From assembly GCA_945874535.1 (NCBI GenBank), contig CAMCGZ010000002.1, positions 1 through 64,000 on the forward strand: a stretch of 64,000 nt of DNA. Direction: 5' to 3'. The notes under the pieces are model-generated. The model was not told the origin of the DNA. It did no database searches and was given only the letters and a program-made list of their open reading frames with translations. Made by a program: the position numbers and the translations under genes. Numbering within the stretch: the first letter of the stretch is position 1; each line of letters opens with the position of its first letter. Below are positions 1 through 6,579 of this stretch, piece after piece. Origin of the DNA: Bdellovibrio sp. ZAP7 (GTDB lineage Bacteria > Bdellovibrionota > UBA1018 > CAIMNF01).

Positions 1-165
1 GTCGTACTCGAAACCCCTGTACTGCTTGGGGTTCTCAGGATCCACAAACATGTAGGGGGCTCCGGCTTTGGCGTCAGCCGCCCAGCGCAGTTCTCCCGAA
101 GAGGCTTGAGCAGTGGCCCCGGACAAACCCACCCAAATAGAGAAGAGAAAGAGTCGCACCATCAT
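1..165 (-). CDS. Extracellular solute-binding protein, 5' part only
   Basis: Only the first 55 codons lie in the window; the gene continues past base 1. The N-terminus is a typical Sec signal peptide (MMVRLFLFSIWVGLSGATAQA) followed by LRWAADAKAGAPYMFVD and a KQYRGFEYD segment. This matches the opening strand-turn-strand of periplasmic amino-acid-type binding proteins (family 3), where a Y/F-x-F-V-D element and a GFD/GFEYD element bind the ligand. It would act in the periplasm as receptor for an ABC importer or as an orphan sensor. Two ATG codons are in tandem at 165 and 162; I took the first. Family is inferred from 55 residues only, so the ligand cannot be given. Confidence 0.6.
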   Translation of the reverse strand, partial: MMVRLFLFSIWVGLSGATAQASSGELRWAADAKAGAPYMFVDPENPKQYRGFEYD

Positions 166-184
166 TGAGGAAAGCACTCCCACA

Positions 185-212
185 GTGATAGCGCAAAGGG
201 GGGCCAATGCAA
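185..212 (-). promoter_or_regulatory. Candidate sigma-70 promoter for the solute-binding protein
   Basis: On the minus strand TTGCAT (207-212) is followed after 16 bases by TATCAC (185-190). It points at the solute-binding gene starting at 165. The match is moderate and was judged by eye. Confidence 0.3.
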
Positions 213-215
213 AGA

Positions 216-629
216 TTACTTCACGGTCAGAGCCATTTTGAGAACGACGTAACCGGCTTCATTTTCTAGATAAAAACTGTAGTTTCCGTTCGAAATCTTT
301 TCGGCTGGGGTTCCGATGAGAGCGATCTTGTCCATGGAGAACTGAAGACCCGATGGAAGGGGTGTCGGACCGAGGATCTGCACCGAGCGAGGAACCCCTT
401 CGTCACAAGAAATCCGGTTGTCGGTGATCCTTTGCCCCTGGGAGTACACCGGATTGGAGGTCTGGAACCTGCAGTTCTTCATCTTCGAGGCTTCGATCGG
501 GAAGCTCTGAACCGCAGGAAAAGGATTACCCCCAGCCAGTTTGTCTTGGGCGCGTGAACACGCATTGAGCGAAAGGAGGATCAAACCCGCACACAGTCCT
601 CTTACAAGTTGGTTCAAAGTCTGATTCAT
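216..629 (-). CDS. Small lipoprotein with a putative Ig-like (He_PIG) fold
   Basis: About 137 residues. A start at 629 is preferred because GGAGGGGATC lies directly before that ATG; a longer in-frame start at 644 would bury this ribosome site. The N-terminus carries a lipoprotein signal with lipobox LSLNAC, so the mature protein should be lipidated on Cys and membrane anchored. The C-terminal half contains LPSGLQF followed by ALIGTPAE, which is the pattern of bacterial putative-Ig (He_PIG) domains (LPxGLxF...IxGTP). No catalytic motif is visible. It may be a surface adhesion or binding module; function otherwise unknown. Confidence 0.6.
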   Translation of the reverse strand: MNQTLNQLVRGLCAGLILLSLNACSRAQDKLAGGNPFPAVQSFPIEASKMKNCRFQTSNPVYSQGQRITDNRISCDEGVPRSVQILGPTPLPSGLQFSMDKIALIGTPAEKISNGNYSFYLENEAGYVVLKMALTVK

Positions 630-697
630 GATCCCCTCCCGCACGACAGTGTGACACGGGTCATCTTGCCCGACAAGCCTGAAATCAGCTGGGTAAG

Positions 698-1360
698 TCA
701 GCCATGGAAGTCAGCGGGTTTGAATCGATCCGGGTGGGATTCGCCCCAAGCCGCGAGCCCTTGGCAAGCCTGTTCGATTTCCACCAGGTTCCGGAGGTCG
801 GACCAGTCCACCTGGTAGCGATCGGCATTGTAGAGTTGGGGAGAAAGACAAAGATCAGCTAGGGTGGGTTGGTCTCCGATCGAAAATTTTCCGCGGGTCG
901 GAGTGCACAAGGTTTCGTACACCTCGAGACCCTTCCGGATGAAATGCCGTGCCCAGTTTTTCTGTTCCTCGGGGTCGCTGGAGTGGCGGTGCAGAACGGG
1001 GAGGTTCTGGATCGGCTGGATTCCAGCGTTGATCGTTTCAGCCAAAGCCCAACACCGGGCTTTCAGGTAAGGATCTTCCGGCAAGAACGGAGCGGTTCCC
1101 GGGTGTCGGTCCTCGAGATACATCAATATCGCCAGACTTTCAGTCAGACGTCGATGATCCTGATCGGGGATCTCCAGAACCGGAACGAACCCCGCAGGAT
1201 TCCGTTCCAGGTATTCCGCTGATTCGGAGCTTCCGTCGAGGAGACTGATCGCGACCGGCTCGTAGGTAAGGCCTTTCAAAGAGAGTCCGAAACGCACCCT
1301 CCAAGAGGAGGACGATCTCCAGTAATGATACAGACGGTACAGCCCGGGAGCTCCGCTCAT
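698..1360 (-). CDS. maiA: Maleylacetoacetate isomerase (zeta-class GST)
   Basis: 220 residues, the usual size for zeta glutathione transferases. It isomerises maleylacetoacetate to fumarylacetoacetate with glutathione as cofactor, in the cytoplasm. The N-terminal thioredoxin-like domain holds YWRSSSSWRVRFGL, the counterpart of the family signature SSCxWRVRIAL; here the Cys position is Ser, while the leading Ser pair is kept. The N-terminal domain ends near ESLAILMYLEDRHP, where the ES pair binds glutathione. The all-helical C-terminal domain includes SIGDQPTLADLCLSPQLYNA. The start overlaps the end of fahA by 4 bases (ATGA), so the two enzymes of consecutive steps are translationally coupled. 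hmgA, the preceding step, is 36 kb away. Confidence 0.9.
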   Translation of the reverse strand: MSGAPGLYRLYHYWRSSSSWRVRFGLSLKGLTYEPVAISLLDGSSESAEYLERNPAGFVPVLEIPDQDHRRLTESLAILMYLEDRHPGTAPFLPEDPYLKARCWALAETINAGIQPIQNLPVLHRHSSDPEEQKNWARHFIRKGLEVYETLCTPTRGKFSIGDQPTLADLCLSPQLYNADRYQVDWSDLRNLVEIEQACQGLAAWGESHPDRFKPADFHG

Positions 1361-2340
1361 GCTTGTTCCCGGACAATCCGGTTTTCTAAGGTCCCGAGCT
1401 CCTGGACCTCGAGAGTGAAGTCATCACCGGGATGGATCCACACCGGGGCATCCTTCTGCGTGGTGAGATTCAACTCCATGTAACATCCGGTTCCAACGGT
1501 GCCGGATCCGATCACCTCGCCCGGACGCAAGGTCACCCCGTAGGATGCGCGTTCAATGATCTGGGCGAAGGTCCAGTTCATATCCTTCAAGTTCCCGAAG
1601 GAGACCTGCTTGCCGTTATGGAATGCTTTCATGAAGAGGTCGTGGCGGTCACCGTTCGGTCCGGGGATCCGGCGGGACTCGAGCTCATCACGGGTGACGA
1701 GATAAGGCCCGAGGCTGGTGGCAAAATCCTTTCCTTTTGCAGGTCCGAGGTTCAGCTTCATTTCCTGGGTTTGGAATTCGCGTGCTGACCAGTCGTTCAT
1801 GATCATGTATCCGAAAATGTGTTCGTCCGCGCGGGAAGCCGGGATATTGCGCCCTTCTTTACCGATGACGATCGCCACTTCGAGTTCGAAGTCGAGGCGT
1901 TCGAGTGCGCGTTCCATCACGTAAACTTCCCCCGGACCCGTGATGGCCAGGTGGTTGGTGAAATAGAACACGGGGAATTCGTCAAACTCGGGAATCATGG
2001 GGAGGCCGCGCCCCTTGCGAGCGCTCTCCACGTGCTGACGGAATGCGTAGCCGTCGCGGCAGGAAACGGGAGTGTGTACCGGAGAGAGCAACCAGGCTTC
2101 GGACTCGGGCACGATGGCTGACGCGGGGACCAGTCCGGCTTTTGCTTTTTCGATCCATCCTCTGGCCCAAGGGAGGGATTCATCCGCATTCCGGATGAAT
2201 TCGAGCATGTCCCGGGTCCAGGAACGGGAGTCGATAGCGTCAAAATCCAGGATGCGGCCCTTTCCCGGTGCGGTTCCCGGATCGAGCAGAGCTCCGACGT
2301 GATGGGTGCGATCGGCGGCTTTCAATGTCACGAGTTTCAT
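1357..2340 (-). CDS. fahA: Fumarylacetoacetate hydrolase
   Basis: 327 residues, the short bacterial FAH type. It splits fumarylacetoacetate into fumarate and acetoacetate, the last step of tyrosine and homogentisate breakdown. Metal-binding acidic residues typical of the FAH fold are visible in LDFELEVAIVIGKEG and in MIMNDWSARE, followed by KGKDFATSLGPYLV. A ribosome site GGGAGTGAG lies just before the ATG. It is first gene of a two-gene operon with maiA and follows a terminator that closes the HU-like gene, so it probably has its own promoter, though I saw no convincing one in the short gap. Confidence 0.92.
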   Translation of the reverse strand: MKLVTLKAADRTHHVGALLDPGTAPGKGRILDFDAIDSRSWTRDMLEFIRNADESLPWARGWIEKAKAGLVPASAIVPESEAWLLSPVHTPVSCRDGYAFRQHVESARKGRGLPMIPEFDEFPVFYFTNHLAITGPGEVYVMERALERLDFELEVAIVIGKEGRNIPASRADEHIFGYMIMNDWSAREFQTQEMKLNLGPAKGKDFATSLGPYLVTRDELESRRIPGPNGDRHDLFMKAFHNGKQVSFGNLKDMNWTFAQIIERASYGVTLRPGEVIGSGTVGTGCYMELNLTTQKDAPVWIHPGDDFTLEVQELGTLENRIVREQA

Positions 2341-2360
2341 AATGGACTCACTCCCTATGA

Positions 2361-2389
2361 AAAAGGGGACGGAAACTCCGTCCCCTTTT
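2361..2389 (-). terminator. Rho-independent terminator of the HU-like gene
   Basis: A 9-bp perfect stem GGGGACGGA / TCCGTCCCC (2365-2373 with 2377-2385) and a 3-base loop is flanked by AAAA and TTTT. It lies just after the HU-like stop codon and could work in both directions, but genes on both sides run on the minus strand. Confidence 0.85.
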
Positions 2390-2412
2390 CCTGTTTCAAA
2401 GCTAAAATAGGA

Positions 2413-2772
2413 TTACCAGTTTTTCTTGTCTGCGAAGGTGTCCTTCAGGGTCTTCGGGAAGGACCAGCGGGGCTTTTTGGAAGCCGGGCGTGCTTTCACG
2501 TCGATGATTTCACCGGTGAAAGGGTTGGTGCCTTTTCCGGCTTTGCGACCTTTCACTTCACGACGGACGAGTGCGCCGATCACTGGAAAGCGGATCCGCT
2601 CGCCACCGGCGGCCAACTTGGCACCTTTGGTGAAGGTGGTCTCGACCAGTTCCTTGAGTTCGGAGCGCTTGATCTTGATGGAGCCGTTCTTGGACACTTC
2701 TGTGATGCCCATCACGCCTTCGTAGAGCTCATTGATGAAAGAATATTTCTTCTTAGGTGCTTTTTTAGCCAT
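2413..2772 (-). CDS. HU/IHF-family DNA-binding protein with basic extensions
   Basis: 119 residues, longer than the 90-100 of canonical HU. Family features: helical N-terminus with LKELVETTFTKGAKLAAGGERIRFPVIGAL, then GKGTNPFTGEIIDVKARPA, the HU/IHF arm region (cf. GRNPxTGExIxI). Lys-rich N-terminus (MAKKAPKKKY) and a C-terminal extension KPRWSFPKTLKDTF are additional. It likely compacts or bends DNA. A strong ribosome site AAGGAG precedes the ATG, the gene has its own promoter and terminator, and it is therefore monocistronic and probably highly expressed. Confidence 0.85.
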   Translation of the reverse strand: MAKKAPKKKYSFINELYEGVMGITEVSKNGSIKIKRSELKELVETTFTKGAKLAAGGERIRFPVIGALVRREVKGRKAGKGTNPFTGEIIDVKARPASKKPRWSFPKTLKDTFADKKNW

Positions 2773-2792
2773 ATTGTCTCCTTAGTGGTTCA

Positions 2793-2821
2793 TTTTTAGA
2801 AAAGGTTCCACACGGTGGCAA
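2793..2821 (-). promoter_or_regulatory. Promoter of the HU-like gene
   Basis: On the minus strand TTGCCA (2816-2821), a 17-base spacer and TAAAAA (2793-2798) lie 20 bases before the start codon. Spacing and sequence fit a sigma-70 promoter. Confidence 0.5.
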
Positions 2822-2866
2822 GAAAAAAAGTTCGAAAAAAAGCCGGTTTTTTGCGAAAATGTCTGA

Positions 2867-3535
2867 ATGACATCCGTACCTAGGCTGGAAGTGGACCGGA
2901 GAATCCTGTTGTTCGACTTTGACGGAACCATCGTGGTGACGGAGGTTTTGGCGCGTCAGGCGATCCAATCGTACTTTTCCGAACGGAGGATCGAGGTCCC
3001 TGAAACCTTTCCTCAAATGATCGTGGGGAAGACCTGGAAGTTAGCTGTGAAGCAGATGGCGGACGAAGCTCGCCGGCTCGGGTTGGACTTGCCGGGGGAG
3101 GACCTGTTGCGGGAGGAGTTTCAGAGCCGGTATCGGGCGAAGTTCACGGAGGGCGTTCCCCTGGTCCCCGGTTTCTTGGAGCGGTTTCCCGAAATGAAAT
3201 CCAGGGCGGAGTTCGTTGGAATCGTGACGGGCTCGGAGCGACACGAGGTGGAGTCCATTCTTTCTTCATGGGGTCTCGAGAATGCCTTCGAGCGGATCTG
3301 GGCGGCAGGTGAGTACCCTGGGAGTAAGCCGGATCCGGCGCCCTATCTTCAGGCCATGGGAGATCTCGGCGTGGAGCGGGATCGGGTGATCGTTTTTGAG
3401 GATTCTTCGGCAGGGATGGAGTCCGCATATCGAGCCGGGGTCGGGTTTGTGCAGATTTCCCACGAAAGCCACTCGCCACCTTCGGATCCGCGGGCTCTGT
3501 TGACCCTCCGCGACTGGTTCGAGCTCAGGCTTTAA
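2867..3535 (+). CDS. HAD-family phosphatase (phosphoglycolate phosphatase-like)
   Basis: 222 residues, cytoplasmic. All HAD motifs are present in order: motif I LLFDFDGTIV (nucleophile Asp and acid Asp), motif II IVTGSE, the Lys of SKPDPAPYL, and motif IV VIVFEDSSAGMESAYRAG. A helical cap lies between motif I and motif II, so it is subclass I (Gph/PgmB/YcjU-like). Substrate cannot be told. No clear ribosome site precedes the ATG; a later GTG (MDRRILLF) is possible. The gene ends 4 bases inside the opposing barrel gene. Confidence 0.8.
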   Translation: MTSVPRLEVDRRILLFDFDGTIVVTEVLARQAIQSYFSERRIEVPETFPQMIVGKTWKLAVKQMADEARRLGLDLPGEDLLREEFQSRYRAKFTEGVPLVPGFLERFPEMKSRAEFVGIVTGSERHEVESILSSWGLENAFERIWAAGEYPGSKPDPAPYLQAMGDLGVERDRVIVFEDSSAGMESAYRAGVGFVQISHESHSPPSDPRALLTLRDWFELRL

Positions 3536-4149
3536 TCGAAGCGATAAGAGAATCCACCGAGCATGTGAATGGATCTCGCGAAGAGGGTCTTGGTGGTGAC
3601 GGTCGAGAGATCCTGGAAGCCATGTTGATAGCGAGCGTCGAGAATGAGGCTGAAGGAATCGGATAGCCGGAATCTCGCCCGGAGATCGATCAGCAGACCG
3701 AGGTCGAGGGTTTGCATCTGGGCGGTATCGTAGGGCTGGTTCACGGTGTTCACCGCATCGATGTTGCTCACCATCCCTCGCGCGAAGCCGGCATAGCCGC
3801 CAGCCCCGAGGCTCATCGAGTTGTCGAAGTGATAATGAAGGAGGAGGGGAACCTGGATCCACTCGGTTTTACGGGTGTTGGAAATGCCCGAAACCGAGCG
3901 TTCGCTGGCTTCTCTCAGCCAAGAGACACCGCTCTCGAGGCTGAACGGGCTCTCCCAGAGTGGGAGCAGTGCGTTAACTCCAAAGCCATGCCCGGCACTT
4001 CCGGTCCATCCCTGATCCACCCCCTGAATCGACTCCGAAGGCGCCGCGTACAGGAGCCCCCCCCAGGCACTGACCTCGAGAGCATCGGACGGTTGGGCCC
4101 ATCCGAGCAAGATGAGGCAAAAGAGGGGTTTCAGGGACTTCATGGCCAT
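3532..4149 (-). CDS. Outer-membrane beta-barrel protein
   Basis: 205 residues with signal peptide (MKSLKPLFCLILLGWAQPSDA). The mature part alternates polar and hydrophobic residues in strands, with repeated aromatic girdles such as LLLHYHFDNSMSLGAGGYAGFA and RFRLSDSFSLILDARYQHGF, and ends in FSYRFD. This is the pattern of small OmpW/OmpA-like 8-strand barrels with a terminal aromatic close to the C-terminus for Bam recognition. It resembles the porin-family proteins of unknown function common in delta-proteobacteria. Start could be 4149 or 4143 (MAM vs MK). Role unknown. Confidence 0.65.
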   Translation of the reverse strand: MAMKSLKPLFCLILLGWAQPSDALEVSAWGGLLYAAPSESIQGVDQGWTGSAGHGFGVNALLPLWESPFSLESGVSWLREASERSVSGISNTRKTEWIQVPLLLHYHFDNSMSLGAGGYAGFARGMVSNIDAVNTVNQPYDTAQMQTLDLGLLIDLRARFRLSDSFSLILDARYQHGFQDLSTVTTKTLFARSIHMLGGFSYRFD

Positions 4150-4243
4150 AGCTTATGACGTGCATCCCTGATAAGGTAAGTAAAAATTGCCTATTGGTTC
4201 TGGATGCGATCCGTCGCACACTGGAAACAGGAGTTGTTCAGTC

Positions 4244-5020
4244 ATGCAAGATCCCAATACGAACATCAATACCGCGCGTTTGGATGACCTGGTTCATGCG
4301 ATTGGCGAGGCGCGCCGTTCCTTGCAAAACTGGCAGGATAAGCGCACCGAGGCGCTCATCCGCTTGGATTCTTTCGCCTACGATGTCCAGAAGATCGAAG
4401 AAGATCGCGCGCGCATGGAGCAAAAGCTCCTGGATCTGAAGCACGAGGCCCAGTCTCAAGCCAAGATCTACCAGAGTCATGTCGGCGAATTGACCGATCA
4501 GATGCAGCTGCTGAAACTCGAGACTGAGAACCTTCGAAATGAGATTCTCGATAAAAACATGGTGGTGGAATCCCTGCACAAGGAGATCGAAGCCCAGAAG
4601 GTATTGCGCGGGCAATTGGTCCAGCAGCATTCCCAGAAGCAGAGCGAACTCCGTTCCGAACTCGAGGTCAAGTTTGCCAATCAGATTTGGGATCTGAAGA
4701 TGAAGAACGAGAGCGTGGCTGCTCAATTGCTGGATTCTTCCGAGCGTTGCGCAGCAGCCGAAACCCAGGTGGAAAAACTCGAGCGTGAGCTTTCGCAGAT
4801 CCGCAGCCACATGATGGGGATTCTCCAGGCCTCTCCCGATTCCGCTCCTCGCAAGCAAGCCCCTGCCGGAGCGAGTGCTTCCGCAGGTCCTGTGGAACCT
4901 TCCAAGAAAGCCGAACTTGAAACCCAGACCATCCAGTCTGTGGCGGGTGCCGTGGCGGATCCGGGCAACCTCGACGGATCACCCTCGGTAGAAGACTACC
5001 TGAAGCGGCTCGGTTACTGA
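4244..5020 (+). CDS. Coiled-coil protein of unknown function
   Basis: 258 residues starting at MQDPNTNINTARL; an AGGAG ribosome site lies about 10 bases upstream of this ATG, so I rejected a 19-codon extension from a non-ATG codon. Residues about 20-200 are one long heptad-rich coiled coil (for example LQNWQDKRTEALIRLDSF and LLKLETENLRNEILDKN). A Pro/Ala-rich linker follows (ASPDSAPRKQAPAGASASA), and a short conserved-looking tail SVEDYLKRLGY ends the protein. No signal peptide or membrane span. It could be a cytoplasmic scaffold, cell-division or polar organiser protein; I do not recognise a family. Confidence 0.6.
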   Translation: MQDPNTNINTARLDDLVHAIGEARRSLQNWQDKRTEALIRLDSFAYDVQKIEEDRARMEQKLLDLKHEAQSQAKIYQSHVGELTDQMQLLKLETENLRNEILDKNMVVESLHKEIEAQKVLRGQLVQQHSQKQSELRSELEVKFANQIWDLKMKNESVAAQLLDSSERCAAAETQVEKLERELSQIRSHMMGILQASPDSAPRKQAPAGASASAGPVEPSKKAELETQTIQSVAGAVADPGNLDGSPSVEDYLKRLGY

Positions 5021-5035
5021 TCGAACCCGCTGATT

Positions 5036-5269
5036 TTACTCGCCGTCTTTACCGATGGCCTCGACCGGGCAAGCTTCCAAAGCCGCCTGAGCGCGTGCGA
5101 TTTCGTCGGGCGTCGTGGGTTGCTTGAACACGAAGGAATACCCGTGTTCGTCATTGCGGGTGAAGTGATCGGGAGCTTCGGAGCGACAAGCATCACAGTC
5201 GATGCACTGGTCATCCACGTAAAACTTGCCTTTGGAGTTGTCGGGCCACTTCTTTCCTTTTTCTGCCAT
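5036..5269 (-). CDS. Single-cluster [4Fe-4S] ferredoxin
   Basis: 77 residues from MAEKGKKWPDNSKGKF. It is a small soluble electron carrier. Cluster ligands are CIDCDACRSEAP near the N-terminus and CPVEAI near the C-terminus, i.e. C-x2-C-x2-C ... C-P, the pattern of one-cluster ferredoxins. An in-frame extension of 43 residues upstream is possible but its composition does not look coding and it would overlap a divergent promoter. No ribosome site is visible; a good promoter ends 7 bases before the ATG, so the message may be leaderless. The redox partner is unknown and no oxidoreductase gene is adjacent. Confidence 0.85.
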   Translation of the reverse strand: MAEKGKKWPDNSKGKFYVDDQCIDCDACRSEAPDHFTRNDEHGYSFVFKQPTTPDEIARAQAALEACPVEAIGKDGE

Positions 5270-5276
5270 GGGCCGG

Positions 5277-5305
5277 ATCTTACTCACTTCCCGGTCCGAA
5301 GTCAA
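5277..5305 (-). promoter_or_regulatory. Promoter of the ferredoxin gene, probably leaderless
   Basis: Minus strand: TTGACT (5300-5305), 17-base spacer, TAAGAT (5277-5282). The ATG begins 8 bases downstream of the -10 box, close to where transcription should start. Confidence 0.6.
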
Positions 5306-5335
5306 ACAAACGGGCAGAAGGATCAGGATTCCGCC

Positions 5336-5364
5336 TTGATGGCGGGGGATCGGGGGCTTAGAAT
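5336..5364 (+). promoter_or_regulatory. Promoter of the metallophosphoesterase gene
   Basis: TTGATG (5336-5341), 17-base spacer, TAGAAT (5359-5364; five of six consensus bases). The GTG start lies 9 bases after the -10 box, leaving almost no leader. The box is back to back with the ferredoxin promoter. Confidence 0.6.
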
Positions 5365-5372
5365 CGGGCAGA

Positions 5373-6491
5373 GTGGGAGAACACTTCAAAATCATCATCA
5401 GCGATTGCCACCTGTCGGCAGGGCGCTATTTCGACGGAAAGTTCAATCCTCACGAGGACTTTTTCCATGATGGAGAGATGTGCGAATTCTTCGAGTTTTT
5501 CTCGACCGGGATGTACGGTGAGGGGCCTTCGGGGCCGGTCGAAGTCGAGTTGGTGATCAACGGGGATTTCTTCGATTTTTTGAATGTTCCCTACCTGGGG
5601 GAATTCGAGGAGGGGATCACCGAAGAGATCGCCCTGACCAAATGCGAGGCGATTCTGGCGGGCCATCCCCGGGTCATGGCGGGACTCCGGAAGTTTGCTT
5701 CCAAGCCCGGCAAGCGGATCACCTACTTGATCGGCAACCACGATGCGGAGCTGTTTTTCGAGAAGGTCCGGGAGCGGATCACCCGGGAGTGGGATCCGGA
5801 GGGATTCTATCCGAGTCAGAAAGTCCGGATCATCGCAGATACCGACCGGCTCCGCTACGAGCACGGACTTGAGATCCGTCACGGGAATCAGTTCGAGGCG
5901 AGCAATCAACTCGATTTTAAAAATCCCCTGATGGAGCTCAGTAACGGAACCCGGGTGCTCAATATTCCCTGGGGGAGTATTTACATTCTCAAAATCGTGA
6001 ATCGTCTCAAGTGGGAACGGGGTAATCTCGATAAAATCAGGCCACTCAAGATCTTCGCTTTTTTCGGTGTGCTGTTTGACCCCGTCTTCACCTTGAAATT
6101 CATTCTGCTCTCGATGTTCTATTTCCTGAAGACGCGGATCATGAGTCGGTCTCCATCGCTCTTCGGTTTCAGGCGAACCATGCAGACGCTGTCTCAGGAG
6201 CGCTCTTTGTTTCTCGATCTCGAGGACCAGGCCCGGGACCTCCTCCGGGAGGATGCGGAGTTGCACACTGTGATCATGGGGCACACCCACTTGCCGATGC
6301 ATCGCGTGTACGAGCAGGGGCGTCAATACCTCAACAGCGGAACCTGGACCAAGATGGTCTATCTCGATTGGCGGTACATCGGCGAGCCATTCCACCCCAC
6401 ATTCGTTCTGGTGCGCATTCACGACGGAAAAATCCAGGCCGAGCTCAATCAGTGGACCGGAATTCGCAATCCTTACCGGGCACACGCCTGA
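5373..6491 (+). CDS. Calcineurin-like metallophosphoesterase (LpxH-like)
   Basis: 372 residues. All five metallophosphoesterase motifs are visible: DCHL near residue 11 (D-x-H), NGDFFDFL (GD), LIGNHDAEL (GNHD), EIRHGNQFE (H) and IMGHTHLPMH (GHTH). The protein resembles UDP-2,3-diacylglucosamine hydrolases of the LpxH/LpxG group by motif order, but it is longer, with an insertion of about 70 residues between the fourth and fifth motifs containing a hydrophobic stretch (LFDPVFTLKFILLSMFYFL) that could associate with membrane. A role in lipid A synthesis or phospholipid turnover is an inference. GTG start with no ribosome site; see promoter immediately upstream. Confidence 0.8.
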   Translation: MGEHFKIIISDCHLSAGRYFDGKFNPHEDFFHDGEMCEFFEFFSTGMYGEGPSGPVEVELVINGDFFDFLNVPYLGEFEEGITEEIALTKCEAILAGHPRVMAGLRKFASKPGKRITYLIGNHDAELFFEKVRERITREWDPEGFYPSQKVRIIADTDRLRYEHGLEIRHGNQFEASNQLDFKNPLMELSNGTRVLNIPWGSIYILKIVNRLKWERGNLDKIRPLKIFAFFGVLFDPVFTLKFILLSMFYFLKTRIMSRSPSLFGFRRTMQTLSQERSLFLDLEDQARDLLREDAELHTVIMGHTHLPMHRVYEQGRQYLNSGTWTKMVYLDWRYIGEPFHPTFVLVRIHDGKIQAELNQWTGIRNPYRAHA

Positions 6492-6579
6492 TTCACAGTG
6501 GATTGACGGATGTCATTGATTTAATGGCTTTGGTCGTCACAGGCAAGCAGGGGTAGAATGGATTCAAGAGGGGAATCCG

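Noticed and set aside
5358-6485. Long 375-codon frame opposite to the metallophosphoesterase
   Set aside because: It mirrors the real gene codon for codon; all catalytic motifs are on the + strand.
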